Of a stretch of DNA of 64,000 nt, positions 1 to 12,020 are shown piece after piece. Made by a program: the position numbers and the translations under genes. The notes beneath the pieces are model-generated. The model saw only the letters and a program-made list of their open reading frames with translations. It made no database searches and was not told the origin of the DNA. The DNA is taken from assembly GCA_933228675.1 (NCBI GenBank), contig OW121741.1:43051080-43115079 (forward strand), written 5' to 3'. The stretch's first letter is position 1. Each line of letters starts with the position of its first letter. Source of the stretch: Stomorhina lunata. Lineage: Eukaryota > Arthropoda > Insecta > Diptera > Rhiniidae.

Positions 1-842
1 AATGAGAAATATTCAATTGAAATTGAGAATTTTTAAATTTAAATTGAGAAATTTTCAATTGAAATTGAGAAAAGCCCAATTGAAAATGAGGTTGATTTTT
101 TAAATTGAAATTGAGAAATTTTCAATTGAAAATGAAAAATTTTCAATTGAAAATGAGAAATTTCAATTTAAAAAATCAACCTCATTTTCAATTGGGCTTT
201 TCTCAATTTCAATTGAGAATTTTAGAATTGAAAATGAGAAAACCTATATTAAAATTTCATTTGTGGTTTTCTCAATTTCAATTGAAAAATTCTCAATTTA
301 AATTTAAAATTTCTTAATTTCAATTGAAAATTTCTCAATTTCAATTGAAAATTTCTCATTTTCAATTGAAAATTTATCATTTTCAATTGAAAATTTCGCA
401 TTTTCAATTGAAAACTTCTCAATTTCAATTTAAAAATTCAACCTCATTTTCAATTGTGCTTTTCTCAATTTCAATTGAAAAATTCTCAATTTAAATTTAA
501 AAATTCTCAATTTCAATTGAAAATTTCTCAATTTCAATTGGGCTTTTCTCAATTTCAATTCAAAAGTTCTCAATTTCATTTGAAAATTTCTCAATTTCAA
601 TTGAATGTTTCTCATTTCCAATTAAGATTTTCTCAATTTCAATTGAAAATTTCTCATTTTTAATTGAAAATTCTCAATTTCAATTGAAAATTTCTCAATT
701 TCAAATGAAAATTCTCAATTTCAATTGAAAATTTCTCATTTTTAATTGAAAATTCTCAATTTCAATTGAAAATTTCTCAATTTCAATTGAATATTCTCAA
801 TTTCAATTGAATATTTCTCAATTTAAATTGAAAATGGTGTAG
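1..842. repeat. Foldback-type palindromic AT repeat, left part cut by window edge
   Basis: The segment is built from a short degenerate unit around CAATTGAAATTGAGAAATTT and its reverse complement. The orientation switches near 175 and again near 265, so the block can fold back on itself. It ends with AATTGAAAATGGTGTAG at 842, the same terminus as the complete copy at 38581-39512. The left terminus lies outside the window. Open frames run through the array on both strands only because the short unit lacks stop codons; they are not genes. Confidence 0.8.
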
Positions 843-1783
843 TAGAAAAATATTTTGGTCATAAGTATACAAATTTTGATTCATCTTAAAAGTTATATCC
901 CTAATGCACAAACAAGTCCTTGTAAAGCTTTTTACTGGCACCACCTGTTTGTTGCTTTTTTTTTTTGTTTGTTGTTGTTTCTAGATCACATTTACAGCTA
1001 AAAGAAAAATTTAACTGGTTACTTGAAGTGATTTACAAATTATTTTAAATATGATAAAAAGCAAATAAATAATAATTTATTTAGTTTAGTTAAAAAAATG
1101 AATATGACATTAGATTAGCAACAGTGCTCTGTTTAGGGTGGGTCCACAACACTCACACTCCTTAAAACATTCTGGTCATTTACATACCAGTTCAGCAACA
1201 TTTGCAGCAACAATTGCTACTGCAATTTGCTGCAATGACTGAATATATGAAAATCTGTTTTCAATATATCAACAATATTGTAAATATGTATATTTGTTAC
1301 ATTTAGTAACAAAGAGACAAGATTTCAATTTGTATTTTTCGAATTGAAAAAAGTGTTTTTTTTTCTGATACTGCAGCAGAATAGTTGTAGCAATTGCTGT
1401 CGCTATAAGAACAGCAACATTAACAAAAATTGAACATATTCATTAGACGTGTAAATATTTGATAGAAATGACAGTAACAACAAATTCAACGTCAAAAATT
1501 AAAATGAAAAAGAATTGTGTGAGTAAAACCAGTAAAAAAGTCCTAAAGTCGCCAAAGTCAGAAAATATAGTACCCTATACCACCGAGATCAAATGTTTAA
1601 CGATTTTTAAGCAAATTATATTTTTTAGCTTATATTAAACTATCTTTGTATTTTAAAGTTATTAAGTGGTTCTGAAATGGTTACGAAACTAGCCATTATT
1701 AGTCCATCAGATTTTTTTTCGGGATCTTCTCAACAAATAATTTTCAAAACAAATTTTAAATTAGTTGTAGAATAAACTTATTA
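843..1783. other. AT-rich stretch with no recognised feature
   Basis: Only short homopolymer runs and CAACAATTGC-like triplet tracts near 1195-1230 are visible. I see no coding frame, terminal repeats or RNA gene. Confidence 0.5.
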
Positions 1784-3079
1784 AATAGTGTTCTAAAAAA
1801 AATATGCATTTACTATTTTAGACAAAATTTATCCATAGTGCAAGAAATAATTTATTTTTTGATCAAGTTAGTTTCTATAGATATGTCAGATACTATTATT
1901 TTAGAAATTATTAATTTTCAATAGTTATTTCAATCAAAATGGACTGCGAAAAAAAAGTTCGTGAAAATATAATTAAAACTTTTCAAAAAAATCCGTCATG
2001 GACTTTTAAAAAAATAGCTAAAAATTTGAAAGTTCACCCTCGAACGGTTTCTAATGCCATCAGACGGTATAAGGAAAACCTGAGCATTGAAAGAAAACCT
2101 GGATCAGGGAGGAAAAAAGGTCCTACAGATATTGGTAAGGCAAAAGAAGCCGAGCGACTCTTTCGAAGAGTGCCTAACACTTCTTTAAGAAAATCAGCTC
2201 GTACGGTGAAATGTTCTACGAATTTTGCACATAGAGTCAAAGCTTATGCTGGACTGAAGACATACAAAGTCCAAAAGGTTCCAGATCGCAATGCTATAAA
2301 GAACTTAGAAGCAAAAAAAAATGAGCGAAAAAATTGAAGTCTGATTTTATAAAAAAAATACACCTGTTGTGTGATGGATGATGAAACATACTGGCAGACT
2401 TTTCTCAACTTCCTGGTCAAGATTTTTATGTTGCTGATAAACGGGGCAATGTTCGGCAAGAGTTTCGCACAAAAAAACAAACAAAATTCCCTAAGAAGTT
2501 TCTCGTGTGGCAAGCTATTTGCAGTTGTGGCAAAAGAAGTAAAGTATTTGTGGCATCTGGCACAATAAACACAGAAATTTATATAAAGGAGTGCCTACAA
2601 AAACGGTTGTTACCCTTTTTAAGAGAGCACAGAGTGACTACATTTTTTTGGCCCGATTTGGCATCATGCCATTATGGAAAAAAGGCACTTGAGTGGTACT
2701 CAAAGAATAATGTCATTTTTGTACCACGAGAGGCAAATCCACCTAACTGTCCAGAACTTCGGCCTATGGAAAGGTATTGGGCTCTGGTAAAAAAGGAATT
2801 GAAGAACACAGGAAAGATTTCCAAGAACATGTCCGATTTTAAGCTCAGGTGGAACACATGCTCCAAAAAGGTATCAGAAGCAACTGTAAAATCTTTAATG
2901 GGAGGGTTTCCGAAAAAAGTCGATAATTTTGCAAAACCCGAGTACTAAGTAAACATTTTAATGCTAAATGATTTTGTATAATATGTCATTATATTTGCGT
3001 ATTTTGTAGAGTTTTTATATTAAAAGGTTTGATTTTTATTTAAGAAAATCCAACTAGAAATTTTATTTAGAGCACTCTT
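1784..3079 (+). mobile_element. Tc1/mariner DD37E element, copy A
   Basis: The 5' end reads AATAGTGTTCTAAAAAAA, one base off the family start AAGAGTGTTCT. The 3' end is TTTAGAGCACTCTT. TA dinucleotides flank both ends (1782-1783 and 3080-3081), as expected for Tc1/mariner insertion. The length, 1296 bp, matches the other copies. Confidence 0.93.
1939..2948 (+). pseudogene. DD37E transposase, copy A, frameshifted
   Basis: The frame opens at MDCEKKVRENIIKTFQ and runs 132 codons through the two N-terminal DNA-binding helix regions to a stop at 2335-2337. An A-run near 2318-2325 has gained bases, an A-run near 2350 is one base longer than in sister copies, and four bases are missing near 2392 just after the first catalytic Asp. 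The C-terminal half, with WPDLASCHY and MERYWALVKKE, reads in another frame (2505-2948). A usable transposase is therefore not encoded. Confidence 0.9.
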
Positions 3080-3081
3080 TA

Positions 3082-5899
3082 TAAGACATTTTCTAGAACT
3101 TTTTACAAGCGAAGTTATTTTTAATAATAATAGTAACTGCTATACATGTTAAGATAACAATTTAACAAGTATGATTGGACATGACTTATTCATGCAAAAG
3201 TTTTGTAAGTGTTTCTGAGAACCGTTATTTGGCACCTGCCTAAATTTTGTATTGTAAGTCAATGTTTTCAGTCTTTGTGTTTTTTCAGTGAAGTAACAGT
3301 AATAATATTTAACAATAAAAGACATATGGATTTACCTTTATATGATTAGAAAATTATTCTTCTGTAAACTTTTTTTATAATAAGATTTTAAAGCTTACTT
3401 TATATTATACGAGTACATATTCAAGCAATATTATCGTAAGGGTTTAGTTTTAATAACACTCTGATACAGTAAAAATTGAGTACATGATAAATTGTGAAAA
3501 AATTTTTTAGAAATACGTAGTAATTTAAGAGTTATACGCAAAAACACGATTTTAACGAGTTTCAACAATTTATTGTCCCATCGCTTTTTTCACTTATTCC
3601 TATGAAAGCTCATAAATATATATAACAACACAATTTAGTTCCTCATAAAACATGGTTTTAATTTTTCAAATCAGACGAAAAACCTAAAAGTTATTAAGAT
3701 TTTCATAAACCGGCTAAATCATATCGAACCTTTAGATTTAAATAATCGTAAACGACATTCCGTTAAATATCTCTCAAACTATTAGAGATAGCATAGTACA
3801 GTAAGCATATTTTTCTTTCTTAAGTAGTTTTTGAACTTGTTAAAATCTTTTCGATAGGTTTATATTTGCGAATGTTATACAGACCAATAGGTTTTACATA
3901 CAACGATGCTCAATTTTGACCCACTCTGGAGGCCACTGTGCTAAAAATAGACATGTTTTTAAAAATTGGTCTAAAACTCCAACAAACCATTGGCCGATTT
4001 CTGCACATTGCGCACAATCCGCCCAGTAGTTTGAAAGTTATTGAACTAAAACTAAAAAACATCACATACAATTCTGCACTATAACTTTTAAACAATTTGG
4101 AAAAATTTCAATTAGTTTGTCGAAAGTAGCAAACTAACAAAGAACAAAACTGATATGCACCAAAGCATGCCCCGTTTTTGTTACATTAAGATTTTTTTGT
4201 CAATATTTTTCCTGCCGCTTACGATCATTTTAAACTAAGGGCTCGATATTCCGTACTTGAATTTAAAAAGTCTTTTGTTTGCAATCAAAAAATTTTAACT
4301 TTGGAAAAAGTTAAATAACTTTTGTATATGTCAACATATATCAAAAAGTAATATCTTGTTTTTTTCTATATAGAACTAGCTTTAAAAGACTGTATAAAAC
4401 AAAAAAAATTTAAAGAAAAAAGTTGAAATAATTGCTTTTGAATTCTCAAGATTACGAAAAAATTAAAAAAAAAGCGAAGCTTTTGATAAAAACTTACATA
4501 ATTTGCTAGAATATAAACTCTATGCATACAGCTTGTAAAAGCTTGATCCGTTGACTTTCTAAAACTATTTAAAATATTAAAATCGTGAGAGTTGGAGGTA
4601 CTATGGTACTACGACCTATCCGAAAACAGTTTTTTTTTCGAATATCTCGAAATTGTTTACGTGTTTCGAAATCTTGAAAATGGTTTTTGTATGTCCTCAC
4701 CTAAGCCTATAAACCCCACTAAGTCGGTTTTACAAAAGTTGCTCATTTGTTGCACCGCGTTATTAAAGTATTTTCACTAAGCCTTTTACAATAGTAATCA
4801 AAACACTTTTCTAAGCTTAATGCTTATGTTATTTTTATAAGCCCGAAAGTAAAGAACAAAAACTAGACCTGTCCGGGTCGTACCACTGGTAGAACATGGA
4901 TTTTTTTTAACGCCAAAAACGACATTGTTAATTCGACTCCGAAAATGATACTGAGTAGATAGATGGGTGTCATTTAATACTATTACATATTTCTATGCTT
5001 TGCAAAGAAACGCCAGCTCAATGTCATAATACCCATCTTACCAGCGATGGTGTAGGGCATACAAATAGTTAAAATAAATTAATAGCTTTTAAACATGGCA
5101 ACAATATTTGCATTTTCTTATTTTGTATTAGTGTAAAAATAAGTTATTGTAAATTACAATGACAGCAACAATAATAAAAATTGAAACAATAAAAGTTATC
5201 ATATCATAAACAATAACAATAACTAAATCCATGTTTAAACAAATAGCAGTTGCAATTAGATATTTGCAAATTTTAAACTAATTCAAATTCTTTCTGGCTT
5301 AACACCTTCACAAGTGAACCTCCACGGTCCTTCGAATCTTTAAAATCGTTTTTCTTAAAATTCTGACGTGCTACAGCAAAACGCCGAGACACGTATTTCT
5401 TTATTTTAAGCCTATTTTCATATTCTGTTAACATTTCTCATGTGTACCAATCACTGTCGTACTGTTGTATGAACAGTACACAACCACTTATTTTCCAGAA
5501 GTCAAAGGGGAAATAAGAAAAACGGACCGACATTTCATACTCTGACGAAAAATGAGAGCTCACATATAGGTTAAGACAAGGGACTTATTTGGTACTTAAA
5601 ACGTCGAGTTTGTGGGTCATCTGTCATCAAATAATAAATCGTGGGTCTACGTCGGTTTGTTAAGTTATCTTCGTATAGTTATCTTCGTATAGTCCACCAA
5701 ATGACTTCATTTCGTTCCCAGAAAAAAATTGATTGCGAGATCAACTTTTTTCGATGCTTTATGAAGCGGATAATGCTTTTAAAAAGCATGTTTAGAGGTA
5801 CACCAATAATTGTATGTATATATATCTATATATATATAGAATGGTTTTCTCGAAATCGGCTCTAACGATTTTGACAAAATTTAGACACCTGGTACCTTT
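3082..5899. other. Long AT-rich stretch with no recognised gene
   Basis: The ORFs here are short, lack conserved motifs and look random in composition. A TA-rich run (TATATATCTATATATATATA) sits at about 5818-5838. I see no terminal repeats, RNA gene or splice-bounded exon. Old transposon remains cannot be excluded by eye. Confidence 0.45.
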
Positions 5900-6440
5900 T
5901 TAGCTATATAGATCGAATATGAAGGTACTTTTGGAAGTTTTACCGCTAAGGGGGTAAAAACGGGGAAAAAGGGGAAAAAATCGAAAACGTTATATCACCT
6001 AAGATAATAGGTATATAAACAAAATTAAAATTACGTTTTGAACAGCTATGAGAATAAGCAGACAGGTGTTTGGTACTTTTTTGAAACTATGTCCGATAGG
6101 GGGTAAAAAAGGGTGAAAATATTTTTTTTGGTACTTTTTTAACCCACTCTTATTTTTTTAACCATAGAAAGGAACTTTGTACTGCAGTCAATAGATGTGA
6201 AAGAAATATTGAACACGTATTTGGTACTTTTTTGATTTTGGGACTAAAATGTTTAAAAAAGTAATAAAATAATAACTTAACATCTCAAAAACTAATATGA
6301 ATAGGAACATTATATTAACTGCGTTTTAATAAAATCTACTGAGTTCAATTGGTACCAAAGAAGTGCCAAATATACATATGGAACTTTTTTTGAAATTAGG
6401 GGATAAAAAGTAGTAATGTTATAACTTTTAAGCAAAATAA
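5900..6440. repeat. Degenerate repeats around GGTACTTTTTTGAAA
   Basis: The phrase GGTACTTTTTTGA, followed 15-30 bases later by a GGGGGTAAAAA-type run, recurs around 5922, 6078, 6130 and 6220, with a weaker copy near 6385. Spacing is irregular (about 50-160 bp), so this is a decayed tandem or dispersed repeat rather than a clean satellite. Confidence 0.5.
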
Positions 6441-6472
6441 TGTTTGCCTGTATGTATGTTTTTTATAGAATA

Positions 6473-7260
6473 GTAAACTATGCATTTGATCATGTTATGC
6501 TCTTTAGCAAAAATGTTGCGGATAAGCTGGCAAAGGTTTTTAAGTTGGTAAGACTAATTTCCGAAAGGTGGCGCCACTGCAAATTACTAAAAATTAATTA
6601 AATCGTAAACTATGCATATGATCATTCCATGATCTTTAGCAAAGTTGTAGCTCATGAGCCGGCGAAGGTTTCTTAGTTGGTGTGAACAATTTCCGACAGG
6701 TGGCGATACTCAAAATTACTCAAAGTGAGTTAAATCGTAAACTGTGTATTTGATTATTCTATGATACTTAGCAAAGTTTTTGCACATAAGCCGACGAAGG
6801 TTTCATAGTTGGTATGAAGAAATTTTGACAGGTGGCGCCACTGAAATTTACTCAAAGTCAATTTAATCGTGAGTTGTACATTTAATCATGCTATGATCTT
6901 TAGAAAAGTTGTTGCGGATAAGCCGACGAAGGTTAGTATGACCAAAGTCCGACAGGTGGCGCCACTGTCAATTATTCAAACTGAATTAAATCGTAAACTG
7001 TACATTTGATCAATTTATGATCATTAGCAAAGTTGTTACTCATAAGCAAACGAAGGTTTCTTAGAAGGTATGAACAACTTCCGACAGGTGGCGTCACTGA
7101 AAACTATTCGAAATGAACTAAATCGTAAACTGTGCATTTGATAATTTTAAGAAAAGTTGTTGCGCATGAGCTGACGGAGGGAGGTTTCTGTTGGTATGAC
7201 CAATTTCTAAAATTATTCAAAATGAATTAAACTGTAAACTATGTAAACTATGTGTTGATC
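6473..7260. repeat. Tandem array of a ~132-bp unit (about six copies)
   Basis: The phrase TCGTAAACTNTGCATTTGATC restarts near 6473, 6605, 6737, 6869, 6993, 7125 and 7234, so the spacing is 132, 132, 132, 124, 132 and 109 bp. Each full unit carries in order GTAAACT, TTAGCAAAGTTGTTG, AAGCCGACGAAGGTTTC and a GC-rich block GACAGGTGGCGCCACTG. The last unit is truncated and lacks the GC-rich block. DD37E copy B begins about 50 bp downstream. Confidence 0.85.
6566..7094 (+). promoter_or_regulatory. Five spaced AGGTGGCGC motifs, possible insulator-protein sites
   Basis: The core AGGTGGCGC, or a one-base variant, occurs at 6566, 6698 (GCGA), 6830, 6954 and 7086 (GCGT), once per tandem unit and on the same strand. 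In three units it extends to the 10-bp palindrome GTGGCGCCAC. The core resembles the CTCF motif reported in Drosophila and vertebrates. Binding is inference; the motif may simply be a conserved part of a satellite unit. Confidence 0.35.
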
Positions 7261-7312
7261 GGACAAAAAAATCAAATAATTTGAAAAATATTTGTGTAAT
7301 GTCTTTCCTCTA

Positions 7313-8593
7313 AAGAGTGTTCTAAAAAAAATATGCATTTACTATTTTAGACAAAATTTGTCCATAGTGCAAGAAATAATTTATTTTTTGATCAAGTTAG
7401 TTTCTATAGATATGTCAGATACTATTATTTTAGAAATTATTAATTTTCAATAGTTATTTCAATCAAAATGGACTGCGAAAAAAAAGTTCGTGAAAATATA
7501 ATTAAAACTTTTCAAAAAAATCCGTCATGGACTTTTAAAAAAATAGCTAAAAATTTGAAAGTTGACCCTCGAACGGTTTCTAATGCCATCAGACGGTATA
7601 AGGAAAACCTGAGCATTGAAAGAAAACCTGGATCAGTGAGGAAAAAAGGTCCTACAGATATTAGTAAGGCAAAAGAAGTCGAGCGACTCTTTCGAAGAGC
7701 GCCTAACACTTCTTTAAGAAAAGCAGCTCGTACGGTGAAATATTCTACGAATTTTGCACATAGAGTCAAAGCTTATGCTGGACTGAAGACATACAAAGTC
7801 CAAAAGGTTCCAGATCGCAATGCTATAAAGAACCTAGAAGCAAAAAAACGAGCGAAAAAAATGAAGTCTGATTTTATAAAAAAATACACCTGTTGTGTGA
7901 TGGATGATGAAACATACGTACTGGCAGACTTTTCTCAACTTCCTGGTCAAGATTTTTATGTTGCTGATAAACGGGGCAATGTTCGGCAAGAGTTTCTAAC
8001 AAAAAAACAAACAAAATTCCCTAAGAAGTTTCTCGTGTGGCAAGCTATTTGCAGTTGTGGCAAAAGAAGTAAAGTATTTGTGGCATCTGGCACAATAAAC
8101 ACAGAAATTTATATAAAGGAGTGCCTACAAAAACGGTTGTTACCCTTTTTAAGAGAGCACAGAGTGACTACATTTTTTTGGCCCGATTTGGCATCATGCC
8201 ATTATGGAAAAAAGGCACTTGAGTGGTACTCAAAGAATAATGTCATTTTTGTACCACGAGAGGCAAATCCACCTAACTGTTCAGAACTTCGGCCTGTGGA
8301 AAGGTATTGGGCTCTGGTAAAAAAGGAAAGATTTCCAAGAACATGTCCGATTTTAAGCGCAGGTGGAACACATGCTCCAAAAAGGTATAAGAAGCAACTG
8401 TAAAATCTTTAATGGGAGGGTTTCCGAAAAATGTCGATAATTTTGCAAAACCCGAGTACTAAGTAAACATTTTAATGCTAAATGATTTTGTATAATATGT
8501 CATTATATTTGCGTATTTTGTAGAGTTTTTATATTAAAAGGTTAGATTTTTATTTAAGAAAATCCAACTACAAATTTCATTTAGAGCACTCTT
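7313..8593 (+). mobile_element. Tc1/mariner DD37E element, copy B
   Basis: The ends are AAGAGTGTTCTAAAAAAAA and ATTTAGAGCACTCTT, with TA at 7311-7312 and 8594-8595. It is 1281 bp, shorter than sister copies mainly because of a 16-bp deletion in the transposase. The terminal repeats match over roughly the first 14-20 bp. Confidence 0.95.
7468..8462 (+). pseudogene. DD37E transposase, copy B, 3' frameshift
   Basis: This is the longest open frame of the family here (311 codons, 7468-8403). A transposase of this class binds the element's terminal repeats and cuts and pastes it at TA sites in the nucleus. Residues ~18-50 (WTFKKIAKNLKVDPRTVSNA) form a first helix-turn-helix. GRKKGP-like basic residues follow, then a second helix-turn-helix near 80-110. 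The catalytic Asp lies in VMDDETY, the second in FFWPDLASCHY, and the Glu in RPVERYW. I count 37 residues between the second Asp and the Glu, hence DD37E. A 16-bp deletion between two GGAA copies near 8329 replaces the last ~30 residues of the 336-residue family product. Confidence 0.92.
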
Positions 8594-8911
8594 TAAATTT
8601 ATTTTAGTACTTTATAAAGAAAATATATTAAAACTTTAAAATTTGCCTCAAAATGCTTATCATAAAGCTCCGAGCAAGACTCGGTCAACCAGGTACTATT
8701 GGTCTTAACCCTGGAACGTCATCCTTACATTACTAACGTCATCCTTCGTCATTTTGACTACGTATACTTCAATATAATATAAAACTCTTCGTGAGCAAAA
8801 ATGGATACCAAAATAGTTTTCTTATGTATTAATAGACTCTTTTTAATAAATTTTTAAAGAAATTCATTTGTTTATTTCTTAATTATTAATAAAAACTTAA
8901 TATATTATAAC

Positions 8912-10056
8912 CAGAGACCGAATATTGTTTTATTTTTTAAATCAATCAAGTATAAATATCATTGCCGATGAAAATTTATTTTCATTTCGATCGATGAAAA
9001 AAAAAGAGGGATTTATATTTGAAATATAAATATCCCTCCTGATGAATATATTAAATATTTTTAAAGATAAATATCCGAACAGAAAAATATTTTATTGATT
9101 GTTTTATTTTTGAACTTCTGTTTTGACTTTGAAAAAATAAAATATTTTTGAAATTTAAAAATTTTCAACAATGAATGTATGAATATGTTTCCAATTAATT
9201 GGAATGTTTTAGGACATCGAAGTTAAACCTAATAATCCTAATGGAACTAATGGTGGTTTCTTCGATTCGCAAAACCATTTCAACGTAAAATTTGCAACAA
9301 TAATAGAATTTATTGTTATTTAAACGTTCTAAAGACTTTTTGTACCAGGACAAATCTTTTTCTTCTGTCATCCTTGACTCCCAGTAGAGCATAGGGCATA
9401 GGAGGATGCAACAGTTGCCTAGCGTCTCCAGTTACCAGGTAAGAACTGTATCCAATTCCCAGTCTAACCTCCTCGTGGTACATCTTGGAAACCTGAACAA
9501 AATAGGATTCTAGGTCAGGGCTAATATAAGAGGGAGTTATCTTACAGCCATTCCAGCCTATTTGGTCTAAGGGTCTAAGATAATTGTACTTGGTAAAATA
9601 CGAAAATGCAGGGTCTGTTCAAAATATTAGTTGCGCTTGCAAACGAGCGTCTGTCTCGTATCGGGCGAGAAACGAGTCTTGTTTCTTTGGACAAATCACC
9701 CATCGACTTAAGTTTTAAGCATGGATAGAAACAACATTACAGAATATACTACTCCAAGGGGTAATCATCAAGGATTTTAGAATTGCCTAATCTATGCATT
9801 AACACAAACATTATGATGAATGAAACCAGGAAAATTTTTCCTGGAAATAACAGAAATAAAATTTGAACATTTTCTATCAACATTTTTTTTCATCGGATGA
9901 AAAAAGATGAAAATTATTAATTGAAAAACGATACAAAATTTTTCGAACAATTAAAAATCATTAGGGATTTTTATTATTTTTTAAACTTCAATGATTGTTT
10001 TTGTATGGATTAAAATATGAAAATATTGTTTTAAAAGTATTAATATTCGGTCTCTG
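8912..10056. mobile_element. Non-autonomous hAT element X
   Basis: The inverted ends are CAGAGACCGAATATT and AATATTCGGTCTCTG, flanked by an exact 8-bp duplication ATTATAAC (8904-8911 and 10057-10064), diagnostic of hAT. Subterminal sequence matches hAT Y at 23753-25815. No transposase is encoded. The interior holds a foreign ~470-bp segment (9355-9828). Confidence 0.9.
9355..9828 (+). mobile_element. Retroelement-derived fragment inside hAT X
   Basis: From CTTCTGTCATCCTTGACTCC to ATGAATGAAACC the segment matches 32640-33182, where the same sequence runs into the reverse-transcriptase frame of a LINE. It is absent from the otherwise similar hAT Y. Near-direct repeats CCAGGACAAAT and CCAGGAAAATT flank it, suggesting a target-site duplication from retroposition. 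The homologous copy is longer in two places, so this one has internal deletions. Confidence 0.65.
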
Positions 10057-10137
10057 ATTATAACCCTCTTTTTTATTTTAATTTGAAAATAAAATTTTCC
10101 GTAGCCATTTTGACGAAGGATGACGTTCTAGGGTTAA

Positions 10138-11826
10138 TGAAGAATATTTTAAAAGGTAATAAAGCCATTTTCAATTATAAACATTTCTTTGTCATCTCTA
10201 ATCTCGGCAATAAAAAACAACCCTCGTTTTTGCAATAATATTTAATTTAAAATTGTTATTGTTTGTTAATATTTTCAGTGCATATTTTAATTGTTTTTTC
10301 ACACCATATTTAAGACAATCTGAAATAGAAACAAATTAAAACAAAAATTTAACTTGCTCGCCGAAGGTATTTGATTAATTGCGAATTGATATGTAACTAA
10401 TAATAACATAGTTAACCCATTAATGGCCTTAAGATAGTTTGGATAGTAAATTTCTAGAAAAATATATTTTGAATGAGAAATGAGAAGAAAAGTATCAGCA
10501 ATAAGACTAAATTATAACAAAAGATAACTTGGATAATTTCTAAACCATATTAGTTTTGAATACTGTTAACTTTGAAAGGGTTAAATGCAAAAATATATGT
10601 AATTGTATATAAAAGTATAAATGTAAATTAAAATACAAAATATGTTATAAACAAATGCAATAACATTAAGAACAAAATAACATTAAGAAAAATGTAGTCA
10701 AGGTAAAATTTAGAACGAGGCCGGCAACAAATCTATAATAAATAAAATTATTGACTAAAGAAAAATAAATATTAATATTTTTGCTGATAATTGAAATATA
10801 TTATAATGAAATATAAGGAATTTTTTCTAAACTAGATTATCTTGCTTTCGAACTTTCTAGAAACACTTGGCGAAAAAAGGAAATAGGAAATGGAAATTTT
10901 TCTAGTTATGCTAATTTTGCTATAATATTTTTTAAAATAAAGGGCGCAAATCATTGACAAACTATGTTTTGAAGTTAATGTTTTGCTGGTTTTTTCATAA
11001 ACCATGGAAAGTGATAATATTTACGTGAATAAATTGCAGCTTTTATAACATAAATTGATCTAGTTAAGTGTCAAAAGTTAATTAAACTTAAACTAGGAAG
11101 AAAAGCACAGATCAAAGATAAGGATTACAAATTTAATGAATTGAGGTGAACAAATTCAATATTCGTCTGTTGTATTTATGACAATGTTTGTTTAGTATTA
11201 TGATCAATGGCTGCTTGGCCCCAATTAACGATTAAGAACAGAAGAAAAACGGCACAAAGTCCTTGAAGAATGTCGATATCAGTTTGTGTCCAACATCTCA
11301 AAATGCAAAGACATTTTGTAAAAGAACATGTTTTTGATAACGAAAAGCATTTTTTTAATAAAAAAAAATGTTCATACGAGGGTTACTATTTATATTTCGG
11401 GAGCCTGCAACACGAATGTCATATATCTAAAATCTGCCAACACCATAAGAAAGTTTGACATTTTAGCATAAGCATCATCATCAACGTTTTCTTTACAATG
11501 ATTTCAGAAAAAATTGATTTTCTTTGATCAAGGCTTTGATCAAGGCTTTTAGTTAGAATGTCGACTGGTAAGTATAACTTATCATATTGAGCCTGGGTTA
11601 GGGCAACATTAAATTTTGTAATTATTAATTTTAAAATTTGTAATCGGCGGTAAGCCTACAGCATTAATACGCCGTCGATGTAGAAAATAAAACTGGCATT
11701 TGAACAAAAATCATAAAAAATGCAACAAAAGACGCAACTTCACTGTTCTAAAAATTTACATGACGTCTTTTCACCACCTTTCACCTATGTTTCTACTATC
11801 CCCTTTCCAAATAAGAAACCCAATTC
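10138..11826. other. AT-rich stretch with no recognised feature
   Basis: No conserved coding frame, RNA gene or terminal repeats are seen. TTTGATCAAGGC is directly repeated at about 11523-11548. Confidence 0.45.
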
Positions 11827-12020
11827 GTATCTCATGCATAAAGACCCTATAACACTTTTTTCAAAATTGATTTTTTATGTTTCTAATGCATTTTACGCAA
11901 ATACATCGTTTCATAAAAATTTTAGGCATTTTTATCAATTTTGTCGGTTATTTAAGTAATTTTCTAAAAAACAATAATTTATTCCAAACAAATATATTTT
12001 TTAAAAGACAAATACGATTA

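Larger units (their letters stand above)
8709..10133. mobile_element. piggyBac-like MITE carrying a nested hAT element
   Basis: The left end CCCTGGAACGTCATCCTT and the right end AAGGATGACGTTCTAGGG are inverted copies, each flanked by TTAA (8705-8708 and 10134-10137). TTAA target sites and CCCTAGAA-type ends are hallmarks of piggyBac elements. Without the hAT at 8912-10056, only about 270 bp remains with no coding frame, so it is non-autonomous. The left end carries a partial repeat of the AACGTCATCCTT subterminal block. Confidence 0.8.

Noticed and set aside
6473..7260. CRISPR-like array
   Set aside because: The units are long, contiguous 132-bp repeats without short repeats and unique spacers, and the DNA is eukaryotic.
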